From: Nocardia otitidiscaviarum NBRC 14405 | GTDB taxonomy: Bacteria; Actinomycetota; Actinomycetes; Mycobacteriales; Mycobacteriaceae | Assembly: GCF_000308635.1 (NCBI RefSeq) | Contig: NZ_BAGD01000068.1 | Coordinates: 1-64,000, forward strand | Direction: 5' to 3' | DNA: 64,000 nucleotides | Shown: positions 15,823-24,026 of the stretch, piece after piece | Numbering within the stretch: position 1 is the stretch's first letter | How the letters are laid out: each line of letters opens with the position of its first letter | Translations under genes and position numbers: made by a program | The notes under the pieces: generated by a model | The model's input: only the letters and a program-made list of their open reading frames with translations | What the model was told of the DNA's origin: nothing | The model's database searches: none

Positions 15823-16179
15823 TGCCATACCAACATGCGGATATGCGTCTCCATGAATGGAAAATGGCGCGTCATATCCGACGGTGAGGGGGAGCGGTGC
15901 CCGCTAGCTCCATCCCTACTGCGTCTTGCCGCAACAACGAGTCGGCCGTCTCGCGGCGCAGTAGGGGGGAGGGGAGCCCCGCGAACCCTGGATCGACCTG
16001 GCCGGATCGGCAAGGGGTATTGCGAAACTCGGCCGACCGGTCAGGTGGCTCACGGACAGGGTGTGCAGCAAGCGATACCTATACGGCAATATGCGCATCT
16101 AACTATGAAAGGTCCCAACCAGACGAGACAACCGACGAAACCCTCCGGACCCAAAAAGAAGCCAAGAGGGGAAAAGCTG
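15823..16179. other. Convergent intergenic region with two hairpins
   Basis: 357 bases between two converging genes. Hairpin 1: CGGATATG (15838-15845) pairs with CATATCCG (15873-15880) and encloses a smaller CCAT/ATGG dyad; it begins 16 bases after the oxidoreductase stop and may be its terminator. Hairpin 2: CCCTACTGCG (15914-15923) pairs perfectly with CGCAGTAGGG (15957-15966), with inner CCGC/GCGG and GAG/CTC pairs forming a bulged rod. The remainder, 15970-16179, is less GC-rich, with no coding signal. Confidence 0.5.
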
Positions 16180-17682
16180 CTACCAGTTGGAGGGTTCGTA
16201 GTCCTTGAGAAACACGCCGAAGAGGTCGGTGCCCGCCTCACCCTGGACGATCGGGTCGTAGACGCGCGCCGCGCCGTCGACCAGGTCGAGGGGAGCGTGG
16301 AATCCTTCCTCGGCGAGGCGGATCTTCGTGTAGTGCGGCCGCTCGTCGGTGATCCAGCCGGTGTCCACGGCGGTCATGAGGATGCGGTCGGCCTCGAACA
16401 TCTCGCGAGCGCTGGTGCGGGTGAGCATATTGAGCGCGGCCTTGGCCATATTGGTGTGCGGGTGACCCGGACCCTTGTAGCCCCGGTTGAAGACGCCCTC
16501 CATGGCGGAGACGTTCACGACGTACTTGCGGCGCGCGGGGGAGGCGGCCAGGGCCGGGCGCAGGCGCGAGATGAGGATGAACGGGGCCACCGAGTTGCAC
16601 AGCTGCACCTCGAGCAGTTCGGTGGCGTCGACCTCCGCCACGGTCTGCACCCAGCTGTTGGTGTGGGCGAGATCGGGCACCAGCCCCCCGGCGTCGATGG
16701 CGACGCCGCGCGAAATGCGTTCCGGGGTGGCCGAACCCGCGACGAGTGCGAGTTCGGTGATATCCGCGGCGGTGAGATCGGGCGTCAGCGACGCGGTGAG
16801 CGCCGTCGGGTGCGCCTGCATGGTCTTGCCGAAGGTGATCTTCTCGGGCAGCTGTCCCGCGGGCAACGGCCCGTTCTCGGCTTCGACGAGCGCGCTGTAG
16901 GAACCGGCGGACCGCCGCACGGTCTGGGCGGCGTTGTTGATGATGATGTCGAGCGGCCCCTGCGCCGCCACATCGTCGGCGAGCGCCACGACCTGCGCGG
17001 GGTCACGCAGGTCGATGCCGACGATGCGCAGCCGGTGCAGCCAGTCGGCGCTGTCGGGCTGGGCGCTGAAGCGGCGGATGGCGTCATTGGGAAATCGCGT
17101 GGTGATGGTGGTGTGCGCCCCGTCGCGCAGCAGCCGCAACGCGATGTACATGCCGATCTTGGCGCGGCCGCCGGTCAGCAGGGCGCGCTTGCCGGTGAGG
17201 TCGGTGCGGGCATCGCGTTTGGCATGGCTCTTGACGGCGCAGTCGGGGCAGAGCTGGTGGTAGAAGGCGTCCACGCGGGTGTAGCGCTGCTTGCAGATGT
17301 AGCAGGGCCGCGGTTTGAGCAGGGTGCCGGCGGAGGCTCCGGGCGCGTTGGAGCTGATGGGGATCCCGGCGGTCTCGTCGTCGATCCGATTCGGCGACGC
17401 GGTGGCGGTCGCGGCCATGACCTCACGGTCGGCATTGGCCACGGCCTCGCGGGCTTCGATGCGCCGCCGCTGCTTGAGTTTCTTGAACATGTGCCCGACG
17501 GCCCGCTGCACGGCGATGGAGTCGGGGTGATCCTTCTCGAGCTGCCCCGCCCGTTCGAGCACCCGCAGGCAGATCGCCAGTTCGTCGGGGTCGATGGCCG
17601 TGGTGTCGGCGTTGTCCGGGGTGGTGTGCGCGGCCATCGGGAGGCTGGGTGTTCCTTCGTGCGGGGTCGGTTGACGCTCCAT
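16180..17682 (-). CDS. SDR-family oxidoreductase with N-terminal cysteine knuckle
   Basis: 500 residues, about twice the size of a usual short-chain dehydrogenase. Residues 1-130 are a helical, charged extension (KKLKQRRRIEAREAVANAD). Then comes a four-cysteine element (CYIC about 150, CPDC about 168) likely to bind zinc, then the SDR domain: KRALLTGGRAKIGMYIAL, IIINNAAQTV, VNVSAMEGVFNRGYKGPGH and MAKAALNMLT. The usual YxxxK active site reads TNMAK, so the catalytic tyrosine is replaced; a nearby tyrosine (NRGYKGPG) might substitute. ATG at 17682 is chosen by the loss of similarity upstream and has no strong ribosome-binding site. Function unknown. Confidence 0.75.
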   Translation of the reverse strand: MERQPTPHEGTPSLPMAAHTTPDNADTTAIDPDELAICLRVLERAGQLEKDHPDSIAVQRAVGHMFKKLKQRRRIEAREAVANADREVMAATATASPNRIDDETAGIPISSNAPGASAGTLLKPRPCYICKQRYTRVDAFYHQLCPDCAVKSHAKRDARTDLTGKRALLTGGRAKIGMYIALRLLRDGAHTTITTRFPNDAIRRFSAQPDSADWLHRLRIVGIDLRDPAQVVALADDVAAQGPLDIIINNAAQTVRRSAGSYSALVEAENGPLPAGQLPEKITFGKTMQAHPTALTASLTPDLTAADITELALVAGSATPERISRGVAIDAGGLVPDLAHTNSWVQTVAEVDATELLEVQLCNSVAPFILISRLRPALAASPARRKYVVNVSAMEGVFNRGYKGPGHPHTNMAKAALNMLTRTSAREMFEADRILMTAVDTGWITDERPHYTKIRLAEEGFHAPLDLVDGAARVYDPIVQGEAGTDLFGVFLKDYEPSNW

Positions 17683-17767
17683 TGTCGCAGAGCAGCCTCG
17701 TGGCCCGGCCATGGTGGTGGCCGGGCCACTTGCGCGGACGGCCACGGCGTGATGTGGTCGCGGCGGT

Positions 17768-18147
17768 TCAGAACATGCCGTGCGGGGTTGCGGCGGCGTC
17801 GGGTACGTCTTGCACGACGTCCCAGTGTTCGATGATCTTGCCGTCGGCGATGCGCCAGATGTCGGCGACGGCGTACTCGGTGTCGTCGTCCTGCGGTGTC
17901 ATCCGGTAGTGCACGACGACGTATTCGTCATCGGCTATCACGCGGGCGAGTTCGAGCGTCGCCGATGCTACGGGCGCGCTGGTGATGTGGGCGATGAATT
18001 CGGTCTTTCCGGAGGGGTTTCCGGGGCTGTGCTCGATGAAGTCGTCGTGCAGGAGTTCGTCGAGTACCGCGTGGTTTCCGGCGGCGAATTCGGCGAATCC
18101 GCGTGCACGAGTGCTTTGTTGGCGTCTGCCCGAGTGGTGGAAGTCAT
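17768..18147 (-). pseudogene. SnoaL-like (NTF2-fold) protein, frameshifted near the start
   Basis: From ATG at 18147 the frame reads MTSTTRADANKALVHA and then goes out of frame. The continuation EFAAGNHAVLDELLHDDFI ... IWRIADGKIIEHWDVVQDV lies in another frame and ends in TGA at 17768-17770. No start codon exists in that second frame between an upstream TGA and the conserved region, so a single-base indel near 18096-18106 breaks the gene. The intact protein would be about 125 residues of the SnoaL-like polyketide-cyclase/NTF2 fold. Either a true recent pseudogene or a sequencing error. Its divergent neighbour is an XRE regulator. Confidence 0.8.
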
Positions 18148-18234
18148 AGGGTCAGCGTGGTCGTGGACGGGTGCGTGTGTCGATTACCCGGCATGTAATG
18201 GCGGTCGCTCCGGGTCGGTACCGATACTGGGGCG

Positions 18235-19011
18235 ATGCATGATCGACCGGTCGGTGAGCAGTTGCGGGAGTGGCGGCGGCTGCGTCGGTTGAGCCAGCTC
18301 GATCTGGCGTTGTCGGCCGATACGTCGGCTCGGCATATCAGTTTCGTCGAGACGGGTCGGACCGTGCCCAGTCGGGAGATGGTGCTGCGCTTGGCCGAGT
18401 TTCTGGATGTGCCGCTGCGGGAGCGCAATCGGTTGCTTGTCGCGGCCGGGCACGCGCCGCGCTACCGCCGTCGCGAGTGGAACGATCCGGCGTTGGCCAG
18501 TGCTCGGGAGGCGGTGTGGCGGGTGTTGCGGGCGCATGAGCCGTTTCCGGCGTTGGCGGTGGATTCTCGGTGGAATCTGTTGCGGGCCAACGAGAGTGTG
18601 CGGGTCTTCTTCGACGGGGTCGATCCGGCGTTGCTCGCGGAACCGGTCAATATGATGCGGCTTGGCCTGCATCCGCGAGGTTTCGCGGCGCGGTTGCGCA
18701 ATCTCGATCAGGTGCGTGGGGTGTTGCTGCCCAGGCTCGCCCGGCAGGTCCGTGCGACCGGTGATCGTGAGCTCGCCGGTCTGCACGAGGAGCTGCTGTC
18801 GTACGGTGTCCCGGTTGCCGCCGGGGACGAGGTGGGTGAGATCGCGTTGCCGATTCGCCTGACTCACGGGGGTGTCGAGTTGTGTTTGTTCAGCACGCTC
18901 ACCGTATTCGGTACGGCCTTTGACATCACGCTCGCCGAGATCGCGGTCGAGGCGTATTTTCCGGCTGATGCGCGTACGGAGACCTATCTGAGGGAGCTGT
19001 CGGGCCGTTGA
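18235..19011 (+). CDS. XRE-family regulator with MmyB-like ligand domain
   Basis: 258 residues. The helix-turn-helix is at about 6-60 (LREWRRLRRLSQLDLALSAD, FVETGRTVPSREMVLRLA). The MmyB-like (MLTR) ligand-binding domain follows, with EPFPALAVDSRWNLLRANE, typical of actinobacterial regulators that sense small or fatty-acid-like ligands and control adjacent reductases or SnoaL genes. ATG at 18235. Divergent across 87 bases from the frameshifted SnoaL gene, its likely target. Confidence 0.85.
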   Translation: MHDRPVGEQLREWRRLRRLSQLDLALSADTSARHISFVETGRTVPSREMVLRLAEFLDVPLRERNRLLVAAGHAPRYRRREWNDPALASAREAVWRVLRAHEPFPALAVDSRWNLLRANESVRVFFDGVDPALLAEPVNMMRLGLHPRGFAARLRNLDQVRGVLLPRLARQVRATGDRELAGLHEELLSYGVPVAAGDEVGEIALPIRLTHGGVELCLFSTLTVFGTAFDITLAEIAVEAYFPADARTETYLRELSGR

Positions 19012-19378
19012 GTACGGAGCCGGTCGAGTCCCGCTCCGGTGAGGTGTGGGAGTGCGGCTTCGCGGCCGGTGATGAGGAGCAGGAGGGCGGCGAGGGGACC
19101 TGTGATGAGGGGGCCGTGGCCGCTGGTCCAGTCGTCGTCGGTGGCGGCGAGTCGGTATCCGGCGAATCGGCGGCGGGCGTGGAATGGGGCGTTGGTGTTC
19201 CAGATGCGTTCGACGGCGATGCGGGTGGCCGTGAGCGGCATGTCGCGGGTGATGCCGAGGGGAATGGCGATGTCTTGCCCGTGGACGAGTAGGTCCATGA
19301 GCCGGTCGAGGTTGCCGCGGGCGCGGATGAGGTTGACCGCGAGTGTCGCGAGGCTGGGGCGTGCGGAGAGGGCGATAC
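18984..19378 (-). pseudogene. Mycothiol-dependent maleylpyruvate isomerase family, 5'-truncated
   Basis: The C-terminal half of a maleylpyruvate-isomerase-like mycothiol-dependent enzyme is visible: IRARGNLDRLMDLLVHGQDIAIPLG, then FAGYRLAATDDDW, GPLAALLLLITGREAALPHL and TGAGLDRLRT. The N-terminal DinB-like helices with metal-binding histidines are missing: above about 19378 the sequence has no matching coding potential and runs into an Imm8 fragment. An internal ATG at 19298 leaves only 104 residues. The 3' end overlaps the XRE gene by 28 bases. Best read as a truncated remnant. Confidence 0.7.
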
Positions 19379-19421
19379 CCGGCGGAATGCATCGGGTACC
19401 GGATGAGGGTGCGATGCCGGT

Positions 19422-19602
19422 TCAGCCGCGATCGCGATAGTCTTCGAACTCCCACATGCCGATTCGACCGAGTTTGGCAGCGAGCTCGGGCCACGACGGT
19501 TCATCAAGTCCGGCTATGTATCCCCGTAAGTACTGGGTTACCGCGTCCAGGTCTTTGAAGATCAGCATCTGGGCTGTTGATGGCCTTCAACTCCGCTTTC
19601 AC
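19422..19602 (-). pseudogene. Imm8-family immunity protein remnant, internally deleted
   Basis: A GTG at 19602 with a strong GAGGAGG at 19611-19617 starts VKAELKAINSPDADLQ, the characteristic N-terminus of Imm8 immunity proteins. About 16 codons later the frame is lost, and an overlapping frame gives HMLI-like FKDLDAVTQYLRGYI, then WPELAAKLGRIGMWEFEDYR, the characteristic Imm8 C-terminus, ending in TGA at 19422-19424. The middle of the domain, about 60 residues, is deleted. Rare codons (TTA, ATA) stand out from the neighbourhood, which suggests acquired DNA. Imm8 proteins neutralise polymorphic toxins; no intact cognate toxin is adjacent. The family match is from remembered sequence patterns. 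Confidence 0.65.
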
Positions 19603-19792
19603 GTCCGAGCCTCCTCGTCGCTCCCGCTGGTGATCGAGTCAGAGCGCCCCTGATAATGCACCACACTCGGACTGGCCGCTTCCCGTCGTGCTCGTCGACT
19701 TCGGGCAGCGGTCCCAAATCTGTGTCCCATTGTGTCCATGAGCCGGTACTGCTGCCGATGGCGTCGATTGGATCGACCGGCGTGGCTGATTG

Positions 19793-20404
19793 TCAGTCAC
19801 GGAGAGGGTAATGAAGGTAGCCGACCGGTGGAGCGCCGAGTTCGAGGCGATTCTCGTCGAGGCCATTGCTGATGGTCAGCCGGTCACTCGTGAACGTGAA
19901 GCTGACAGCGATCATGCCGGTGGCGAAATCGACTCGCTGGCTTGTCCATTCGAGCAGGTCGACGGCACGTAGCGGCTGGCCTTCGAGTGCGGTCAACGCG
20001 GTGATGGCGTCGGATCGCCATGACAGGTGGAAGGCGTGAATCTCGGGATCGTTGTCTTCGGGGTACGACCAGGGGCGCTGCTGATGGGGGGCGATGCTGT
20101 TCCAGGTGATCGACAGCTCGTCGAACTTCTGGTGAGTGATCTCGACCTGTTCACCGTCGAAGTCCAGCACCACCGGGCAGTCGGCGAACCACTCGTCGTC
20201 CGATTGGTCCCAGACCAGCCAGGATTTGGACAAAGGTCTCCCGACGAGCCTGCTCAGCCGTTGGCTGTGCGCGGACGTGATGTCGGCGAGTCCTACGAGC
20301 CAGCGTGGCCGGTATCCGGGGATGCCGTAATAGGACACCGCACGATTATCGACGGTGGCTCGCTGCCGGTCAGCAAGCTCACCGAGTACAGGGCGTGTCG
20401 TCAT
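19793..20404 (-). CDS. Conserved hypothetical protein
   Basis: 203-residue protein without a recognised domain. The N-terminus reads MTTRPVLGELADRQRATVDN. Further on are RLVGRPLSKSWLVWD, the acidic strand-rich stretch EWFADCPVVLDFDGEQVEI and LDENRLELGAPP near the end. The pattern of tryptophan, acidic and beta-strand segments recalls immunity or SUKH-like proteins but is not diagnostic. ATG at 20404 is used; a GTG at 20338 is an alternative and neither has a clear ribosome-binding site. It lies beside the Imm8 remnant on the same strand, so it may be part of the same decayed cassette. Confidence 0.5.
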   Translation of the reverse strand: MTTRPVLGELADRQRATVDNRAVSYYGIPGYRPRWLVGLADITSAHSQRLSRLVGRPLSKSWLVWDQSDDEWFADCPVVLDFDGEQVEITHQKFDELSITWNSIAPHQQRPWSYPEDNDPEIHAFHLSWRSDAITALTALEGQPLRAVDLLEWTSQRVDFATGMIAVSFTFTSDRLTISNGLDENRLELGAPPVGYLHYPLRD

Positions 20405-20458
20405 CCGGTGTCGCTTTCTTACAAGAGAAGCGGGCGCGGGGTGTGTGAGGATCTGGTC

Positions 20459-20866
20459 ATGCGAGCTACCGGAACTTTCGAGGTCAAGTCCTTCACCCCT
20501 ACCGATGTGGTTCCCGATCCGGCGATTCGGACGGCGTTGGGGGTGGGTGTCGCGCGGATGGAGAAGGTGTTCGATGGTGAGGTCGGTGGGCGGGCGGCCA
20601 CGTTGTTCACGTCGGCGTTCGATGAGGAGTCCGGGGTGGGCACGTATGTGGCGATGGAGTCTTTCGAGGGCAGTGTGAACGGGCGGGTGGGGACGTTCAA
20701 TTTCCTGCATTCGGCGTCGACGACCGGGGCCGATCGGAGCGGGGAGTTCTTCACGATCGTGCCGGGCAGTGGCACGGGTGAGTTGGCGGGCATCAGTGGG
20801 GGTGGCGGTCTCGCCGTGGACGCGGACGGAACGCATCGGATCTGGTTCGACTACGAGGTGGGCTGA
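20459..20866 (+). CDS. DUF3224 domain protein
   Basis: 135-residue protein with the DUF3224 (allene-oxide-cyclase-like barrel) pattern: ATGTFEVKSFTP, GVGVARMEKVF, YVAMESFEGSVNGRVGTF and FTIVPGSGTGELAGISG. Members are small beta-barrel proteins of unknown role that often accompany stress or drug-related genes. ATG at 20459. Precedes the monooxygenase-like gene by 72 bases on the same strand, so a shared transcript is likely. Confidence 0.8.
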   Translation: MRATGTFEVKSFTPTDVVPDPAIRTALGVGVARMEKVFDGEVGGRAATLFTSAFDEESGVGTYVAMESFEGSVNGRVGTFNFLHSASTTGADRSGEFFTIVPGSGTGELAGISGGGGLAVDADGTHRIWFDYEVG

Positions 20867-20938
20867 CCGCTCGGGGTGCGATGAGTTCGGCGGGTCCACG
20901 TCGTCGCTATTGCGAACCCTCTGAAGAAGGAGTGACCC

Positions 20939-21229
20939 ATGGTTATCGTGGCGGGCCGGATCATCGTCGAGGCGCGGGATCGGGATGCGTATCTGGATGC
21001 GTGCGTGTCGGTGGTCGAGCAGGCGCGGGCGGCGGCGGGGTGCCTGGATTTCGCGATCTGCGCCGATTTGACCGACCCCGGCCGGGTGAATGTGTTCGAG
21101 CGGTGGGAGTCGCGGGAGGCGGTGGAGGCGTTCCGGTGTAGCGGTCCCGAGTTCGAGCCGGGGGCGGCCATGCTGTCGGCGGCGGTGGCGGAGTACGACG
21201 TCGCCGATGTGCGTGCGTTGTCGGGGTAG
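20939..21229 (+). CDS. Antibiotic biosynthesis monooxygenase (ABM) family protein
   Basis: 96-residue dimeric ferredoxin-like fold protein: VIVAGRIIVEARDRDAYLDA, GCLDFAICADLTDPGRVNVFERWESREAVEAF. Family members include cofactor-independent monooxygenases (ActVA-Orf6 type), heme-degrading enzymes and quinol monooxygenases (YgiN). Start ATG at 20939 has a good GAAGGAG. The substrate cannot be judged; co-transcription with DUF3224 is likely. Confidence 0.8.
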   Translation: MVIVAGRIIVEARDRDAYLDACVSVVEQARAAAGCLDFAICADLTDPGRVNVFERWESREAVEAFRCSGPEFEPGAAMLSAAVAEYDVADVRALSG

Positions 21230-21232
21230 CGG

Positions 21233-22765
21233 TCAGTCGGGGGTGGCGGGGACGATGTCGAGGGCCGCGGCGGTGTGGTGGTGGCCGAGTTCGCGGGCGC
21301 GTTCGGCGAGCAGGCGCAGCAGCGTGGCGGGGATTTCGTCGCGGACCTGAACGAGGGCGTCCCACACCACGTTCGGGGTGTCGGGGGTGAGGGCGGCGAG
21401 GAAGTCCTCGAGGTCGTCCATGCCGTCGATGATGTCGAGTACGCGGGCGCGGCCGGTCTCGTCTTGGGCGAGGGCGATGTCGACGAGGGTGTGGATGTTG
21501 TCGCTGCGGGCGGCGGCGAGCAGCCCGGCGAGCATCTGGTCGCGGGTGAGGTCGCCGATGCAGGCGGCGAGGGTGGGGGTGGCGTGTTCGGGGAGCGCGT
21601 CGACCAGTGGCAGTGCCTGTGACCAGAGTTCGTGGTCGGCGGTGCTGCTGATGACGGCGCGCAACAGGTGGGGTTCGTGCATCACCGGGAGGGCGGCCAT
21701 GCGGCGGCGGTGTTCGTCGGTCATGGCGAGGGCGAGGGGGATCATGGCGTCCCAGAGTCCGGCGGCGTCGGCGTCGCGGATGAGTTCGGTGAGCCGTTCG
21801 TCGGATTCGGCGGCGACGCGGGCGGCGATGAAGGCGAGTTGCGGCGCGGGCAGGTGTGGTGCGAGGGGGAGTAGGTTGCGCCAGTGTCCGTGGTCGAGTG
21901 CGGTGTCCATGATGGCGGTGAGTACGGCTTGGTCGTGGACGGCGTCGCGTTCGGCGAACAGGCGCAGGCTGTCGTGGCTCATCGCGCTGGTGATGGGCAG
22001 CAGGGTGGCCCAGGCGTCGAGTCGGTGGACGGCGGTGATGAGGGCGTCGAGGACGTCGCCGCCGAGGCCGGCGGCGATATCGCCGATCCAGGCGCGGTGC
22101 TGGGGTGCGATGGAGTCGAGCAGGTCGATGCCTTCGGCCCACATGTCCTGTTCGGCGGCGGCGCGGATGACGCCGGGGACGCGGTCGGCGACCACGTGCA
22201 GCACATCGTCGATGGCGGTTTTGTCCTCGAGCAGGAAGGCGATGCGCAGCAGGTCGGCGTCGCTCATGATGGGCGCGGCGGCGCGCAGCGCGGGTTCGGG
22301 GACGACGTGCACGAACCGTCCCATGGTGATGTGGTCGCCGCGGGTGAGGAGTTCGCGGGCGACGGTGGCGACCATGGCGGGTGGTACGGCGGCGATGATG
22401 TCGCCGGTGCGGCGCGGGTCGAGTTGGACGGCGCATTCGGCGAGGAAGCGCGGCGGCAGCGTTCTGGCGATGTCGACGGCGCGGTGCGGGTCGACGGTGG
22501 AGGCGGTGGCGGCGCACAGGACGGGTCCGAAGGCGCGTTCGGCGATTCTGCCGCTGATGGTGGCGGGGACGAGTTTGCTGGCGGCGGCAACGCGGTGCAG
22601 GCGTTTGGCGTCGCGGTCGAAGAGCAGGTCGGTGACGCGTTCGCGGAATTCGCGGAGGGCTTCGGGCGGCAGGTCGACGAGGAAGTCGAGTTCGGTGGGG
22701 TCGGTGAGGCCGAGGACGCGGGCGAGTTTGGTGGTTTCGGCGACGGCGACGAGGTGGTGGCTCAC
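21233..22765 (-). CDS. Large helical-repeat protein of unknown function
   Basis: 510 residues, almost entirely alpha-helical, built of repeated pairs of helices containing D-hydrophobic and LP patterns (LDPRRTGDIIAAVPPAMVAT, FVHVVPEPALRAAAPIMSDADLL). This resembles the superhelical N-domain of MgtE or HEAT-type repeats, but no catalytic residues or membrane segments are seen. GTG at 22765 overlaps the TGA of the upstream 71-residue gene. The pair is divergent from a TetR across a region with strong palindromes. No function is proposed beyond a scaffold or regulatory role. Confidence 0.6.
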   Translation of the reverse strand: MSHHLVAVAETTKLARVLGLTDPTELDFLVDLPPEALREFRERVTDLLFDRDAKRLHRVAAASKLVPATISGRIAERAFGPVLCAATASTVDPHRAVDIARTLPPRFLAECAVQLDPRRTGDIIAAVPPAMVATVARELLTRGDHITMGRFVHVVPEPALRAAAPIMSDADLLRIAFLLEDKTAIDDVLHVVADRVPGVIRAAAEQDMWAEGIDLLDSIAPQHRAWIGDIAAGLGGDVLDALITAVHRLDAWATLLPITSAMSHDSLRLFAERDAVHDQAVLTAIMDTALDHGHWRNLLPLAPHLPAPQLAFIAARVAAESDERLTELIRDADAAGLWDAMIPLALAMTDEHRRRMAALPVMHEPHLLRAVISSTADHELWSQALPLVDALPEHATPTLAACIGDLTRDQMLAGLLAAARSDNIHTLVDIALAQDETGRARVLDIIDGMDDLEDFLAALTPDTPNVVWDALVQVRDEIPATLLRLLAERARELGHHHTAAALDIVPATPD

Positions 22766-22977
22766 AGTCCGAGTGCTTTCTTGACGGCGGGGCGCATGAG
22801 GCGCGGCACGTAGTCGAGGGAGGTGTCGATGGCGGCGTCGAGGTTGGCGGCGTGGCGGCGCAGGGCGTCGTGGAGGAGCCGGTCGAGTTCGGTGAGTTCG
22901 CTGTCGGTGAGCCGTTCGAAGGCGGCGGGGAGCGGTGCTCGGAGGGTGTCGCCGAGTTGGCGTGCTGCGTCGGACAT
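22762..22977 (-). CDS. Small helical protein, partner of the repeat protein
   Basis: 71-residue helical protein (LGDTLRAPLPAAFERLTDSE, LDRLLHDALRRHAANLD, VPRLMRPAVKKALGL). GGAAAG lies about eight bases before the ATG at 22977. Its stop codon overlaps the start of the 510-residue gene, so they are made together and may bind one another. Unknown family. Confidence 0.6.
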   Translation of the reverse strand: MSDAARQLGDTLRAPLPAAFERLTDSELTELDRLLHDALRRHAANLDAAIDTSLDYVPRLMRPAVKKALGL

Positions 22978-23050
22978 CGGTTTCTTTCCGGTTCGGTGTC
23001 GCGGAGCGTTTCGGCGGTGGGGCCGGGTGCGACCCCTCGCGCCCCGGGCC

Positions 23051-23205
23051 GTACCGCCGGTACGCCTTTCGATACTGGCAGTACGGTAGTGGTGAAATCA
23101 ATCCCGTCTGCGACACCCAGGGTGTGGCCTCTGTCACGGGTATGCCCGGTTACGAGCGGGCAAAACGGGGACGGTGGCCGTGACGCACGGCCGTACCGGT
23201 GGTAC
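23051..23205. promoter_or_regulatory. Palindromic operators GTACC-N3-GGTAC between tetR and divergent pair
   Basis: Two copies of the same palindrome are present: GTACCGCCGGTAC at 23051-23063 and GTACCGGTGGTAC at 23193-23205. A related dyad TACTGGCAGTA lies at 23073-23083. All fall in the 244-base spacer between the unknown pair (minus strand) and the TetR gene (plus strand). The second lies only 16 bases before the TetR GTG, and TACAGT at 23209-23214 could be a -10 giving a leaderless or nearly leaderless mRNA. Confidence 0.7.
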
Positions 23206-23221
23206 ATGTACAGTTCTCACC

Positions 23222-23920
23222 GTGGCGCGCACCAGTTCCGGATCGGCCCCGCGCTCGATCACCCGTGACGAGATCGTGGACGCCGCGATCCGTGTGATCG
23301 ATCGTGACGGCCCCCGCCCCAGCATGGACGACATCGCCCGCGAGGCCCGGATCACCAAGCCGCGGCTGTACCGCCAGTTCGCGGACAAGGCCGATCTGTA
23401 CGCCGAGATCGCCGACCGCACCACGCGGCTGGCGTTCGCCTCGGCGGGCACCGATATGACCCTCGTGCTGCAACCGCCGCGGGCGGCGCTGCGGCGGGTG
23501 TTCACCGAATACGCCAACGGAATCCTGGAGCACCCCAATGTGTTCCGCTATCTCGGCCAGGCCCCCATGCTGCAGCAGGCCGACGGGGCGGTGCTCCAGG
23601 TGGATCTGGGCCGCAATGCCGCGCGCAAGCTCACCAAGATGGCGATCACGGTCGCCGAGGCGATCCCGCTGGACACCACCGGTATCGAGTATCTGTCCCG
23701 GGCGCTGATCGGCATCGTGGTGTCGGTCAGCGATCTGTGGCTGGCCGACTCCGCTACCCCATCCGCCGAGGACACGGCCGAATTCATCGAGCGCACAACG
23801 CAACTGGTGTGGGATCTGATCGACGGATTCCTGCGACGGCAGGGTATTCGCGCCGATCCGGACGTGCCGATCTTCGCCACGCTGGCGGAGGTGAACCAGT
23901 CGCGCGGCGGGGAGTCGTGA
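23222..23920 (+). CDS. TetR-family transcriptional regulator
   Basis: 232 residues. N-terminal DNA-binding domain: ITRDEIVDAAIRVIDRDG, PSMDDIAREARITKPRLYRQF, ADKADLYAEIADR at about 10-65. The C-terminal domain includes VFRYLGQAPMLQQADG. The GTG at 23222 has no ribosome-binding site and lies close behind a putative -10, so leaderless translation is likely. Autoregulation and control of the divergent pair through the GTACC-N3-GGTAC palindromes are inferred. Confidence 0.83.
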   Translation: MARTSSGSAPRSITRDEIVDAAIRVIDRDGPRPSMDDIAREARITKPRLYRQFADKADLYAEIADRTTRLAFASAGTDMTLVLQPPRAALRRVFTEYANGILEHPNVFRYLGQAPMLQQADGAVLQVDLGRNAARKLTKMAITVAEAIPLDTTGIEYLSRALIGIVVSVSDLWLADSATPSAEDTAEFIERTTQLVWDLIDGFLRRQGIRADPDVPIFATLAEVNQSRGGES

Positions 23921-24026
23921 GGTCGCCACCCGCGGGAATCCCGGGTTGTTGACACTTCGCCAATAACCCTGCACTCTTGTCTCGACGCGCCGGACAGGCG
24001 GCGCGCGAGAGCAGAGGAACGCGACG

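Noticed and set aside
15835..17835. Long plus-strand frame through the SDR gene
   Set aside because: Antisense of the SDR protein; low-complexity Gly/Arg-rich translation with no family features.
18184..19494. 436-codon minus-strand frame across the XRE gene
   Set aside because: Proline/arginine-rich shadow of the XRE gene and of the isomerase remnant in the adjacent frame.
20961..23207. 748-codon minus-strand frame rich in Arg and Pro
   Set aside because: Out-of-frame shadow of the helical-repeat gene; histidine/arginine-rich low-complexity translation.
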